This document shows positions 54,343-62,005 of a DNA stretch of 64,000 bases, piece after piece. Under the pieces are notes generated by a model that saw only the letters and a list, made by a program, of their open reading frames with translations, ran no database searches and had not been told where the DNA came from. Source of the stretch: Blastocatellia bacterium (GTDB lineage: Bacteria > Acidobacteriota > Blastocatellia > Pyrinomonadales > Pyrinomonadaceae); the NCBI GenBank assembly GCA_003168335.1, contig PMSM01000010.1, positions 210,001-274,000 of the forward strand, given 5' to 3'. Numbering within the stretch: position 1 is the stretch's first letter; each line of letters opens with the position of its first letter. The position numbers and the translations under genes are program-made.

Positions 54343-54771
54343 TTTCGGATTTCGGATTGCGAATTGCGAATTTTCAGGCCCTCGCTGCTTTCGCCGTTCT
54401 CCCGGCGCTGGTGAAGATCGCTAAGAGCTCGCCAGATTCCTGCAGTAACCAGTCGCGCTGTTTAGCGTCACCAAGTTCCGCCTCGTCGCAGATCTCCAAC
54501 CAGTACTGACTCTCTGAAGCTTCCTTTTCGACGATGGCAATCTTATGAATGAAGTCATTGCGCGATTCGGCCCGGTTTGCCTCACGATAGTTTGCTCCAA
54601 CCGAGGTTCCAGCCTTAACCAATTGATATCTGATCACATCCCCAGTTCTTCCATTCGGCAACGTCGCAGCAAACGCAATAATTTTCAGCGCAAACTGCTT
54701 CGTTCTTTTTTCTAATTCAAGCTTGTCCATTGCCAATTCGCAATTCGAAATTCGAATTTCGCAATTCCAAG
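54343..54771. mobile_element. S23-family gene inside inverted TTTCGAA heptamer arrays
   Basis: Left array: TTTCGGA, TTTCGGA, TTGCGAA, TTGCGAA, TTTTCAG (54343-54377). Right array, inverted: TTGCCAA, TTCGCAA, TTCGAAA, TTCGAAT, TTCGCAA, TTCCAAG (54730-54771). The S23-type gene at 54374 lies between them, its stop inside the left array and its start touching the right array. The whole element fills the gap between nuoI and the next gene exactly: two bases remain on the right. Confidence 0.85.
54374..54730 (-). CDS. Four-helix-bundle protein, 23S rRNA-intervening-sequence (S23/Avd) family
   Basis: The 118-residue all-helical protein shows the family core KIIAFAATLPNGRTGDVIRYQLVKAGTSVGANYREANRAESRNDFIHKIAIVEKEASESQYWLEI (read in parts) and an Ala/Arg/Lys-rich tail. 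The GTSVGANYREA motif marks the commoner subfamily, different from the SSRSVCLNLREA type at 53369. Function is unknown for stand-alone members; relatives are pentameric. ATG 54730 follows the right heptamer array directly, without a clear ribosome site; a TTG at 54736 is also in frame. Confidence 0.9.
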   Translation of the reverse strand: MDKLELEKRTKQFALKIIAFAATLPNGRTGDVIRYQLVKAGTSVGANYREANRAESRNDFIHKIAIVEKEASESQYWLEICDEAELGDAKQRDWLLQESGELLAIFTSAGRTAKAARA

Positions 54772-54772
54772 G

Positions 54773-55591
54773 TTATTTTACACTAGTGGTATGCGATGCC
54801 ACAGCTTGCCAGTGATGATCCCGCCAAATGAACGTGTCGGCGAAATTGTAAACCTCCGTGCCTTTCGGTTTTTCTTCGCTTAACGTTCCGCGCACCGTCG
54901 CGCGGTCACCATTTTGGTCGACAGTCAGATCCTTTAGCTCCCAGGACTTGATCGAAGGGTCCGGCGTCAGCGAATCGATATACTCCCGTTTATTATGTTC
55001 ATTGGCGCCGCCGGAATACTCTTCCGCCAGAATCTTCTCCAGCGCTTGCTTGTCGCCGTTGACGTTTGCTCGCGTCCAGTCATCTTCCAGCTTGGTGAGT
55101 TGGGCCAAAACCGCGTCTTCGTCGTCCGGCACGTCGTCGGCCTCTGCGACAGGCGATGTCTTCCACGTCGGGGTAGCCGTGGACTCAGGACGAGCCGGCG
55201 TCGGCTGGGCGCGATGGTCATCGCGCGAAGCACGCAGTATCGGCGGAATCACTATCGCGGCCACCACAATTCCGCCAATCACGATGAAGACAATCGCCAG
55301 GATAGCGACCACCCAGAGCCAGGTCCGGCGCGGTGCCGGAGCCGAAGGCTGCGCGGCTGGGATGTTAATTTGCGATACGTTGACAGTTGCTTTTCCAGGG
55401 AGCTGACCATAGGTCTGCGTCGCCGGCAATCCGCTGGTCTCGGGCGGCGGCACGGACGGTGATGGTGACACAAGGGTTTCCTGGGAATCGGCCCGGCCCG
55501 CGGATACGCGAATCAAAGGTGTGCCGTCTTCCAGGCAGAAGCTCAGGGTGGCATCATCGAAAGAGCGGTTACAGGTGGGACAGTGCTTCAC
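54773..55591 (-). CDS. CPxC-module, single-span protein with SnoaL/DUF4440-like domain
   Basis: The 272-residue protein opens with MKHCPTCNRSFDDATLSFCLEDGTPL, the CPxC zinc-ribbon-like module. Next are a Pro/Ser linker, a transmembrane helix (TWLWVVAILAIVFIVIGGIVVAAIVIPPIL), a second Pro/Thr linker and a DUF4440/SnoaL-like domain (VLAQLTKLEDDWTRANVNGDKQALEKILAEEYSG ... TFIWRDHHWQAVASHTTSVK). The last is an NTF2-like fold probably outside the membrane, binding an unknown ligand. The start is a GTG with GGAAA upstream. It has a zinc module on the inside and a ligand domain on the other side, as in 56759. Confidence 0.8.
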   Translation of the reverse strand: MKHCPTCNRSFDDATLSFCLEDGTPLIRVSAGRADSQETLVSPSPSVPPPETSGLPATQTYGQLPGKATVNVSQINIPAAQPSAPAPRRTWLWVVAILAIVFIVIGGIVVAAIVIPPILRASRDDHRAQPTPARPESTATPTWKTSPVAEADDVPDDEDAVLAQLTKLEDDWTRANVNGDKQALEKILAEEYSGGANEHNKREYIDSLTPDPSIKSWELKDLTVDQNGDRATVRGTLSEEKPKGTEVYNFADTFIWRDHHWQAVASHTTSVK

Positions 55592-55623
55592 GGTAAGTTT
55601 CCACTAAACATTCCGCGCCCTAC

Positions 55624-56175
55624 CTATCGCGATAGAGAGCCCATGAAAATAGCCATACCGTAAAGCAAGACCAAAAGCGCCAGAACCACGAAGTAGACAG
55701 CGCTAGTGATAATTCCCGTCATCGCGAAAGGCTTTCCCCCAAACTTATCCGGATAATTCTTCAGCTGGACCAAAGAATAAATTCCCAGACCGATCGCGAT
55801 CGGGCCGGTGATCACTCCCAGATAGCAACACCACCCGATAGTCACCGTGAAGATGCCGCAGATCATGGACGCCACGGCCAGCCCCTGCTGCGGGCCGGCA
55901 ACGTAAGCCGGCGGTGGCGGCGGTTGCCATCCGGACTGGATCGGTTGCGGCGCTTGATATGGTGGCTCTGGAACTTGTGCCGAGCCAAAGCCGCCTGAGG
56001 GCTGATTCCAGTTTGCCTGGGGAGCCGAGACGGGCGGGGGAGGCCCTGACGACATGATCGTAGGCGGTGGCTCACTCCTGGCCACCGAATCGTCAATCAA
56101 GGTGGTGCCGTCCTGAGTACAAAAACTCAGCCAGCTTTCTGAAAATACCTGGTTACACTTTGGGCAGCGTTTCAT
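55624..56175 (-). CDS. CPxC-module protein with DUF4190-like membrane domain
   Basis: The 183-residue protein starts with MKRCPKCNQVFSESWLSFCTQDGTTL, the same module as its neighbours. A Pro/Gly/Ala-rich linker of about 70 residues follows. Its C-terminal part resembles DUF4190: LAVASMICGIFTVTIGWCCYLGVITGPIAIGLGIYSLVQLKN and YFVVLALLVLLYGMAIFM, two hydrophobic hairpins. It is a membrane-anchored protein with a cytoplasmic metal module; function is unknown. It lies 32 nt before the next zinc-module gene in transcription order and shares its strand. Confidence 0.8.
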   Translation of the reverse strand: MKRCPKCNQVFSESWLSFCTQDGTTLIDDSVARSEPPPTIMSSGPPPPVSAPQANWNQPSGGFGSAQVPEPPYQAPQPIQSGWQPPPPPAYVAGPQQGLAVASMICGIFTVTIGWCCYLGVITGPIAIGLGIYSLVQLKNYPDKFGGKPFAMTGIITSAVYFVVLALLVLLYGMAIFMGSLSR

Positions 56176-56240
56176 ATTGAAAACCGTCCTTCGTCACTGA
56201 TCCGTAGTTCAGTTGGAATTTCAATCAAGTTGCAATGATG

Positions 56241-56275
56241 CCACTGACAACTGACGACTGACCATTGGCAGTTTC
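56241..56275. repeat. Heptamer array, CCACTGA type, next to ndk stop
   Basis: Units CCACTGA, CAACTGA, CGACTGA, CCATTGG, CAGTTTC (56241-56275), five in register, run up to the ndk stop codon. No mirrored partner array was recognised on the other side, so it is a solitary end or a degraded element. Confidence 0.6.
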
Positions 56276-56703
56276 TAAACAATCTCAAGCCGGTTGAAAA
56301 AATATCCAATCTCGATCGCCGCGTTCTCGTCAGAGTCCGAGCCATGGGTCGCATTTTCTCCCACCGACGCACCGAACTCTTTGCGAATGGTTCCTTCGTC
56401 AGCTTTCGCCGGATCGGTTGCGCCCATCAGATCGCGCCAGGCCCTCACCGCGCCATCTTTCTCGAGCACCATCACCACGCACGGCGCGCTCGACATGAAC
56501 TCGGTCAGGCCGGCAAAGAACGGCTTGCTGCGATGCACATCGTAAAAGCCCTCGGCCTGCGCGCGCGATTGTTGAATCATCTTCAGGGCGCGAATGCGAA
56601 AGCCGCCGCCAATGATCCGATCAATTATCTTGCCGGTGTGACCCGCACGCACTGCGTCGGGTTTGATGATTGCGAATGTAAGATTGTTTATCTGTTCCGC
56701 CAT
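56275..56703 (-). CDS. ndk: Nucleoside diphosphate kinase
   Basis: The 142-residue enzyme transfers the gamma phosphate between nucleoside triphosphates and diphosphates. The catalytic His is in NATHGSDS, and AIIKPDAVRAGHTGKII is the N-terminal signature. The usual Kpn-loop and FYDVHRSKPFFAGLTEFM are present. The length is normal. In many related genomes ndk follows sucCD; here sucD lies upstream of it after the PAN-domain gene. Confidence 0.96.
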   Translation of the reverse strand: MAEQINNLTFAIIKPDAVRAGHTGKIIDRIIGGGFRIRALKMIQQSRAQAEGFYDVHRSKPFFAGLTEFMSSAPCVVMVLEKDGAVRAWRDLMGATDPAKADEGTIRKEFGASVGENATHGSDSDENAAIEIGYFFNRLEIV

Positions 56704-56758
56704 GGTGCTCTTGAGTATTCTCTCAATTCGTTGGATTTAGTCGATGCAAAGATCGCCC

Positions 56759-57523
56759 TTAGTTCTTGACCGCCGAGATACAGCACGGGTGCGATACTTT
56801 TGCAGTAACCGCGGCCATCAGATAGCACATCCCCGGGTCGCTCGGATTATACGCGCCCGGCCTGATCCACGTTAGACCTTTGCAGTTTGCATTGCCGGCG
56901 CAGTCTGCCTGGCACAGCGCGAAGCTCGCCCTCTGATAGTAGGTAATTCGGGATCCATTAAAGCTCGTGTTGTTCATCATAGCGAACATAGGTTTTGGAC
57001 GCGATGGCGTGGGCGAGGGCGGTTTATCGATCTCTTTCGTCGGTCGGTTCGGCGTCGCGGATGGTCTGTCATTAGGTGTAGAAGACTTAGCTATTTCGGT
57101 CGTTGCTACCGGCGACGGTGTGGCCATGACACTGGGTACGGACGTCGGCGCCGGATACCGGGCGCTCGTGTCGCCGGCGCGGCCGCGCGTCATGAACCAA
57201 GCGATGAGGACACCGGAAGCGCCGAGAACCAGGACAATCGCAAACACCCAGGGCAAGGCGCCTCTTCGTGATTCGCCCCCGGCCTCGTCATTACCAACCT
57301 GCGCCGGCGGCCTCTGAAATTGTTCCGGCAGAGACGTTATCGTCGACGGCGCTGTCAGATGAGCTGGACGTGGACTGGCAACAGTTGGCCCAGGCACTGG
57401 CAGATTCCCCGTGGCATTCGCATCGAGTGCGGCATCTTCTCGCACCAGTCTCGTTCCGTCGTCCAGACAAAACACCAGCGACTCGTCTCCGTAGGTTCTA
57501 CGACAAGAAGGACAGGTCTTCAT
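56759..57523 (-). CDS. CPxC-module, single-span protein with PAN/Apple-like domain
   Basis: The 254-residue protein starts with MKTCPSCRRTYGDESLVFCLDDGTRL, the CPxC module. A linker follows, then a membrane helix (LPWVFAIVLVLGASGVLIAWFM), a Pro/Thr-rich linker and a C-terminal domain of about 70 residues with six Cys (FALCQADCAGNANCKGLTWIRPGAYNPSDPGMCYLM ... HPCCISAVK). The cysteine pattern CxxxC...C...C...CC is that of PAN/Apple-like extracellular adhesion domains. The inside-zinc, outside-domain layout parallels 54773. Confidence 0.8.
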   Translation of the reverse strand: MKTCPSCRRTYGDESLVFCLDDGTRLVREDAALDANATGNLPVPGPTVASPRPAHLTAPSTITSLPEQFQRPPAQVGNDEAGGESRRGALPWVFAIVLVLGASGVLIAWFMTRGRAGDTSARYPAPTSVPSVMATPSPVATTEIAKSSTPNDRPSATPNRPTKEIDKPPSPTPSRPKPMFAMMNNTSFNGSRITYYQRASFALCQADCAGNANCKGLTWIRPGAYNPSDPGMCYLMAAVTAKVSHPCCISAVKN

Positions 57524-57572
57524 TGATGTTCTGATGCTGACTCGACACAGTACTCAGCGGTTGTTGGCAAGC

Positions 57573-58442
57573 TCACGCCAGCGCTTCCTTCATCGCCGAT
57601 CCAATATCCGCCGGCGAGTTAACGACATGAATACCTGCCGCAGTGAGCGCCGCCATTTTCTCCGCGGCAGTTCCCTTCCCGCCGGCGATGATCGCTCCGG
57701 CGTGGCCCATGCGCCGTCCGGGCGGCGCAGTCTGTCCGGCGATGAATGCGACGATTGGCTTCGTAACATTCTCTTTCGCGAAGGCCGCCGCTTCTTCTTC
57801 CGCTGTCCCGCCAATCTCGCCAATCATCACGATGCCATCTGTCTCACTGTCGTCCTGAAATAACCTAAGAGCATCAACATGCGTCGTGCCCACAATCGGA
57901 TCGCCGCCTATCCCAATCGCACTCGACTGGCCCAAGCCAAGGGCCGTCAACTGGCCGACGGCTTCATACGTCAAAGTCCCCGACCGCGACACAACTCCGA
58001 CGCGTCCTTCACGGTGAATATGACCGGGCATGATACCAATCTTGCACTTACCGGGAGAGATAATTCCCGGACAATTCGGGCCGATCAGACGAGTTGACTT
58101 GCCGGCCAGGTATTCCTTCACCTTCACCATGTCCAGTGTTGGGATACCTTCGGTGATGCACACGACGACCGGAATGCCCGCGTCTGCTGCTTCCATGATT
58201 GCGTCCGCGGCAAACGCGGGCGGCACATAAATCACCGACGCGTTGGCGCCGGCTTCTCTGACGGCGTCGGCAACGGTGTTGAAGACGGGAATGCGTTCGT
58301 GCGTGGTGCCGCCTTTGCCGGGCGTCACACCACCAACGACGTTGGTTCCATACTCAACCATCTGTTTGGTATGGAAGGTTCCTTCTTTGCCGGTGATGCC
58401 CTGCACGACGAGGCGCGTGGATTTGTCTACCAGAACACTCAA
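57573..58442 (-). CDS. sucD: Succinyl-CoA synthetase alpha subunit
   Basis: The 289-residue alpha subunit binds CoA and carries the phosphohistidine. Markers are the opening [28 protein letters not shown], the CoA-site [29 protein letters not shown] and the catalytic His in [20 protein letters not shown]. The enzyme makes ATP or GTP from succinyl-CoA in the citric-acid cycle. It starts with TTG, with AAGGAAAA upstream. SucC is not adjacent; it is at 62006 with three other genes in between. Confidence 0.96.
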   Translation of the reverse strand: MSVLVDKSTRLVVQGITGKEGTFHTKQMVEYGTNVVGGVTPGKGGTTHERIPVFNTVADAVREAGANASVIYVPPAFAADAIMEAADAGIPVVVCITEGIPTLDMVKVKEYLAGKSTRLIGPNCPGIISPGKCKIGIMPGHIHREGRVGVVSRSGTLTYEAVGQLTALGLGQSSAIGIGGDPIVGTTHVDALRLFQDDSETDGIVMIGEIGGTAEEEAAAFAKENVTKPIVAFIAGQTAPPGRRMGHAGAIIAGGKGTAAEKMAALTAAGIHVVNSPADIGSAMKEALA

Positions 58443-58532
58443 ATGCTTTTCCTTAGGATGACGTAGTGAACGAACGAATGGCGGAGTATAACAATTGGCG
58501 CGGACAGGGACAACGACTGTAGCAATAGCGGA

Positions 58533-58627
58533 GTCAGTACCGCGAGCGGTAGCGACCGGGTCTCAATCCACGCGAGATTCAAGTTTGGCATGACAACAAC
58601 CCGGTCGCTACCGCTCCCGGTACTGAC
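58533..58627. repeat. Palindromic element GTCAGTACCG..GAGCGGTAGCGACCGG, copy 1
   Basis: GTCAGTACCGCGAGCGGTAGCGACCGGGT on the left mirrors ACCCGGTCGCTACCGCTCCCGGTACTGAC on the right (given in parts), with a 37-nt centre. A second copy is at 60141-60236 and a fragment is in coding DNA at 46198-46224. Confidence 0.85.
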
Positions 58628-58635
58628 TTCAACGC

Positions 58636-60039
58636 TCAAGCCAACTCAAACTTCTCGCCATACTCCGGGACTTCGACCTGCCAACCGAAACGATCGCGAA
58701 GATGACCGGCCATGGCTTGCGCGGCATCGGGCTCGCCGTGGGTGACGAACACCCGGCGAGGCGGCGCCGGCATGTCTGCGAGCCAACGTACTACTTCTTT
58801 CCAATCGGCGTGCGCCGAAAAGCCGCCGATCTTTTCTATCTTGCAGCGCACCGGGATCCATTGCCCCAGAACTTTCACTTCCTTTTCGCCGTCAGCGACG
58901 CGACGGCCGAGCGTGCCGGCGGCCTGATATCCGACAAAAACCACGATGGCGTTTTCGTCGGGCAGAAGCCGCAGCGCATGATGAAGGACGCGACCACCAT
59001 TCATCATTCCCGACGCAGAGATGATTATTCGCGCGCCTTCGGCCGCATTCAAACGCTTCGACTCTTCCCTGGTTGTCGAAGCGATCATCGAGTGCGTGCG
59101 CAACGGCGTGGGGGTAATCTTCAGAGCATCTTCATACTCCTGATCGTGTTCGTCGGTTGGCCGCGCATACGCCTGAGTAGCGGCGGCAGCCATGGGCGAG
59201 TCCACCGACACCCGCAAGATCGGAATTCGCTTTTCGTCTTCCAGCTCGCGAATCAAATAGACAAGTTCCTGCGCGCGCCCGACCGCAAAAGCAGGAATCA
59301 GAATCGCACTCTTTTGCGCCGCTGCATCTTTGATAATCCGCTCGAGAGCGTCCTTCGGCTCCTCAGTGTCGTGCAGCCGGTTGCCGTACGTCGATTCGAC
59401 CACCAGATAATCACACTCAGGCGGCGCAACCGGATCGCGAATAATCGGCTGATCGTATTTACCCAGGTCACCGGAAAAGAGCACGCTCCGACTCTCGCGA
59501 TCCTCACCCGCGCCGTCTACCTGCACCAGCACGTGACTGGAACCCAGAATGTGGCCGGCCATCCGAAACTGCGCAGAAATTCCTTTCACGACTTGAAACG
59601 CTCCGCCCGTATTCTTAACTACCTGGAGCAGCTTGAGCGCCGCTCTCGCATCCTGCTCGGTGTAAAGCGGCAGCGCCGGCAGGTGCTTGGTGATCTTGTG
59701 CCGGTTGCGATAGTCGGCATCTTCTTCCTGCAAACGCGCCGAATCCGGCAAAAGAATCTTCAGCAAGTCGGCAGTCCCGCGCGAGCAATAAACCGGCCCG
59801 CGAAAACCCTGCCTGACAAAGCGCGGCAGATAACCCGTGTGATCGATATGCGCGTGCGTGAGGATGACCGCGTCAACCGCCGCGGCATTGAACGGGAGTT
59901 CCTGCCAGTTACGTAAACGTAATTCCTTCAAACCCTGAAACAAGCCGCAGTCGACCAGCACCCGAGCGTGGTCGGACTCGATTAAATATTTCGAGCCGGT
60001 TACTGTGCCGGCTGCGCCCCAGAATGAAAGTGATGACAT
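58636..60039 (-). CDS. MBL-fold beta-CASP RNA nuclease
   Basis: The 467-residue protein has the beta-lactamase-like metal motif HAHIDHTGYLPRF near residue 60, and VLFSGDLGKYDQPI and SASGMMNGGRVLHH later. The second His set FSAHADW is in the beta-CASP part (about residues 215-420), with VDSPMAAAATQAY in the cap. This is the pattern of CPSF73/YsiA-type beta-CASP exonucleases. RNA as substrate is inferred from family. A palindromic element lies on each side (58533 and 60141). Confidence 0.9.
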   Translation of the reverse strand: MSSLSFWGAAGTVTGSKYLIESDHARVLVDCGLFQGLKELRLRNWQELPFNAAAVDAVILTHAHIDHTGYLPRFVRQGFRGPVYCSRGTADLLKILLPDSARLQEEDADYRNRHKITKHLPALPLYTEQDARAALKLLQVVKNTGGAFQVVKGISAQFRMAGHILGSSHVLVQVDGAGEDRESRSVLFSGDLGKYDQPIIRDPVAPPECDYLVVESTYGNRLHDTEEPKDALERIIKDAAAQKSAILIPAFAVGRAQELVYLIRELEDEKRIPILRVSVDSPMAAAATQAYARPTDEHDQEYEDALKITPTPLRTHSMIASTTREESKRLNAAEGARIIISASGMMNGGRVLHHALRLLPDENAIVVFVGYQAAGTLGRRVADGEKEVKVLGQWIPVRCKIEKIGGFSAHADWKEVVRWLADMPAPPRRVFVTHGEPDAAQAMAGHLRDRFGWQVEVPEYGEKFELA

Positions 60040-60140
60040 AATTTTCCGTTTAGCTTTTCAGAGAGTGCAAAATATCTGAATTCACCAGACATGTCTATCA
60101 GGGCAATCAACCCAGCAGTATTAGTGCCGTGCCAGGGTAC

Positions 60141-60236
60141 GGTCAGTACCGGGAGCGGTAGCGACGGGGTCCCAACTCTCCACACGACCAAGACCGCCAG
60201 AACGAAACCCGGTCGCTACCGCTCCCGGTACTGACC
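60141..60236. repeat. Palindromic element GTCAGTACCG family, copy 2
   Basis: GGTCAGTACCGGGAGCGGTAGCGACGGGG on the left mirrors CCCGGTCGCTACCGCTCCCGGTACTGACC on the right (in parts). Centre sequence differs from copy 1. It sits in the 308-nt gap between the beta-CASP and M48 genes, which has no gene. Confidence 0.85.
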
Positions 60237-60347
60237 TCATCGCCAGACGGGCGCCATCGGCAAACGAAAGAAAACGCGCCGGGCTTTTCACAGACGGCTT
60301 GCTCGCTTATCATTCCAATCCGAAAGGTCTCAGAACAAACTAGTCAA

Positions 60348-61211
60348 ATGAAAAGAACAAAACTCCGCTTCAACTTCTTCGTGGCAACATTTGCCGCAAT
60401 GCTCTGCGCAACCACGGCGCAGAGTCTGGCCCCGATTCAATCGCATAGGCTTTTGGGCGCATCGGCGAATCATGCTCGCACGACAACCACGTTTGTCCAA
60501 TACGACGATCCATACGCGGACTTTCGCAACGCCCGCTACACAAACGCCGGATTATTGAACGAGCGCGACGAGATGAAGCTGGGCACGCAGCTGCATCGCG
60601 AAGTTACCAAGAAATACAACTTAACGGACGTGGGACTCGACCGGGTGGATCGCATCGGCCAACGCTGCGCAAAAGCCAGCCTGCGTCCAACCATGCTCTA
60701 CAAGTTCCACGTAATTCAGAGCCGGGAGATTAACGGATTCTCACTTCCCGGTGGACACATCTACATCACTACCGCGCTCCTTAAACTGGCCAACGACAAC
60801 GAACTCGCCTCGGTGTTGGCTCATGAAGTCGGGCACGTGGTTGCGCGACACAGCTTGAAAACGCTCAAACAGTCCCAGGAATACGACGAAATTGCGAAGT
60901 CACTGGGCGAACTCACGGGAGTCGCCGGCGACGTCGGGCGAGATTTGGGAGTTGCACTGGGACAGATAGTCGGCGCAGGCTTGCTAACTTTTCACACTCG
61001 CGACGAAGAGCGCGAAGCGGATTTCCTCGGAGTGCGAACGATGCCGAAGGCTGGATTCGATCCGCAGGGCATGGTCACCATGTTCCAGAAACTGCAGCGC
61101 ATCGAGGAACAGAATTCGGACCTGCTGGGCTCGCTCTTTTCCGATCATCCGGATGCTGAGGAACGAATCAATAATACAAGATACGAAATTGCGCGGATGA
61201 AAAGAAGATAG
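60348..61211 (+). CDS. Secreted M48 family metalloprotease
   Basis: The 287-residue protein has a signal peptide (about residues 1-27). The M48 domain shows the zinc motif HEVGHVVARHSLKTLKQ, the substrate-groove SLPGGHIYITTALLKLANDNELASVLAHE before it, and the third ligand Glu in READFLGVRTMPKAGFDPQGM. This matches the periplasmic BepA/LoiP-like group that cleaves or refolds outer-membrane proteins. It has no TPR domain. It is the only plus-strand gene between minus-strand neighbours. Confidence 0.9.
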   Translation: MKRTKLRFNFFVATFAAMLCATTAQSLAPIQSHRLLGASANHARTTTTFVQYDDPYADFRNARYTNAGLLNERDEMKLGTQLHREVTKKYNLTDVGLDRVDRIGQRCAKASLRPTMLYKFHVIQSREINGFSLPGGHIYITTALLKLANDNELASVLAHEVGHVVARHSLKTLKQSQEYDEIAKSLGELTGVAGDVGRDLGVALGQIVGAGLLTFHTRDEEREADFLGVRTMPKAGFDPQGMVTMFQKLQRIEEQNSDLLGSLFSDHPDAEERINNTRYEIARMKRR

Positions 61212-61215
61212 GCAG

Positions 61216-61308
61216 TGTCAGAAGCCCGACCGTGAGGGAGGGCCCGATGCGTTGCCTCGGCGCGCAAATTCAAGGTTAGCCCTCCCTCACGGTCGGGCTT
61301 CTGACACG
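61216..61308. repeat. Palindromic element GTGTCAGAAGCCCGACCGTGAGGGAGGG family
   Basis: The left arm GTGTCAGAAGCCCGACCGTG continues with AGGGAGGG, and the right arm CCCTCCCTCACGGTCGGGCTTCTGACAC is its exact reverse complement (arms of 27-28 nt). The centre is 37 nt. The right arm encodes the last codons and stop of the MauE-like gene at 61287. Confidence 0.9.
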
Positions 61309-61757
61309 CTCGCTGCCTTCCCCTGAGCACCGAAGAAAACGATTATCGCCGGCACGAGTAAGCCAAGATTTCTCAGCGCCGTCTTCAAACCCAACTGGCT
61401 CCCGATAATCCCGCCGAAGCAGCCGCATTCCAATGGTTCTCCGTGCAGAATGTAAACATAGTAGAGAGCAAAGGCACTGAAGCCGATTAGCATCAGCGCG
61501 GCCAGAACTGCGCCCAATCGCACCGTGCGCGGAACAATCAAACAGACCGCAGCGATTATCTCAGCAGCGATGACCGCGATCGTCGCCGGCCATTTCCAGC
61601 GTTCGTAATTAATCGCGGCCGAACTCAGGAGTTCCGCGACGTTGCCGGCGAACCTCTTCAAGATCCAGAGTTTTGCTCCGGCGGTGAAAAGAAAAAGTGC
61701 CGCCAGCCCGAAGCGGCTGATCAGGACTACAAGCTTGATCATCGGGCGAGCATTCAT
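61287..61757 (-). CDS. MauE/DoxX family membrane protein
   Basis: The 156-residue protein has four hydrophobic helices (FGLAALFLFTAGAKLWIL, WPATIAVIAAEIIAAVCLIV, LGAVLAALMLIGFSAFALYYVYIL, LGLLVPAIIVFFGA). The Cys pair in EPLECGCFGG is the MauE feature, where these proteins assist disulphide chemistry or redox maturation. The last residues AASVSEARP and the TGA stop are encoded by a palindromic repeat arm, so the C-terminus is probably not functional. The start is ATG 61757. Confidence 0.85.
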   Translation of the reverse strand: MNARPMIKLVVLISRFGLAALFLFTAGAKLWILKRFAGNVAELLSSAAINYERWKWPATIAVIAAEIIAAVCLIVPRTVRLGAVLAALMLIGFSAFALYYVYILHGEPLECGCFGGIIGSQLGLKTALRNLGLLVPAIIVFFGAQGKAASVSEARP

Positions 61758-61770
61758 CTGAATTCCAGGA

Positions 61771-61985
61771 GTTCGGTGGCTCTGCCACCCGATGTGCGGA
61801 AAGGCTTCGCCTTTCCGGCTCCGTTCAAAAAACTCATAGGAGGCTATGCCTCCTTATCTTGTCGCCGAGGCATAGCCTCGGCGAAGAATCGGTAGTGAGA
61901 CCGACGGAAAGGCTGAGCCTTTCCGCACATCAAGCGGCGAAGCCGCTTTTCTCGCGAAGCTGCTTTTCTCGCGAAGCCGCCCCTC
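61771..61985. repeat. Compound palindromic element with many hairpins
   Basis: The outer arms are GATGTGCGGAAAGGCTTCGCC and GGCTGAGCCTTTCCGCACATC. Inside are GGTGGCTCTGCCACC, GGAAAGGCTTCGCCTTTCC, GGAGGCTATGCCTCC, GCCGAGGCATAGCCTCGGC and, at the right, a direct repeat of GCTTTTCTCGCGAAGC. It fills the gap between MauE-like and sucC. Confidence 0.8.
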
Positions 61986-62005
61986 TCTCAGCCGAGCTAA
62001 ACGCA

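Noticed and set aside
53369-54730. A diversity-generating retroelement, because Avd belongs to the same family
   Set aside because: No reverse transcriptase gene and no template/variable repeat pair were found in the window.
53341-54771. An rRNA intervening sequence
   Set aside because: No 23S rRNA sequence surrounds these genes; the flanks are nuoI and a cyclase.
10634-56275. Heptamer arrays as CRISPR arrays
   Set aside because: Units are 7 nt, contiguous and degenerate, with no spacers, and no cas genes occur in the window.
7227-62005. Palindromic elements as simple intrinsic terminators
   Set aside because: They lack T-runs after the stems, occur between co-directional genes that look operonic, and have two internal hairpins with conserved ends.
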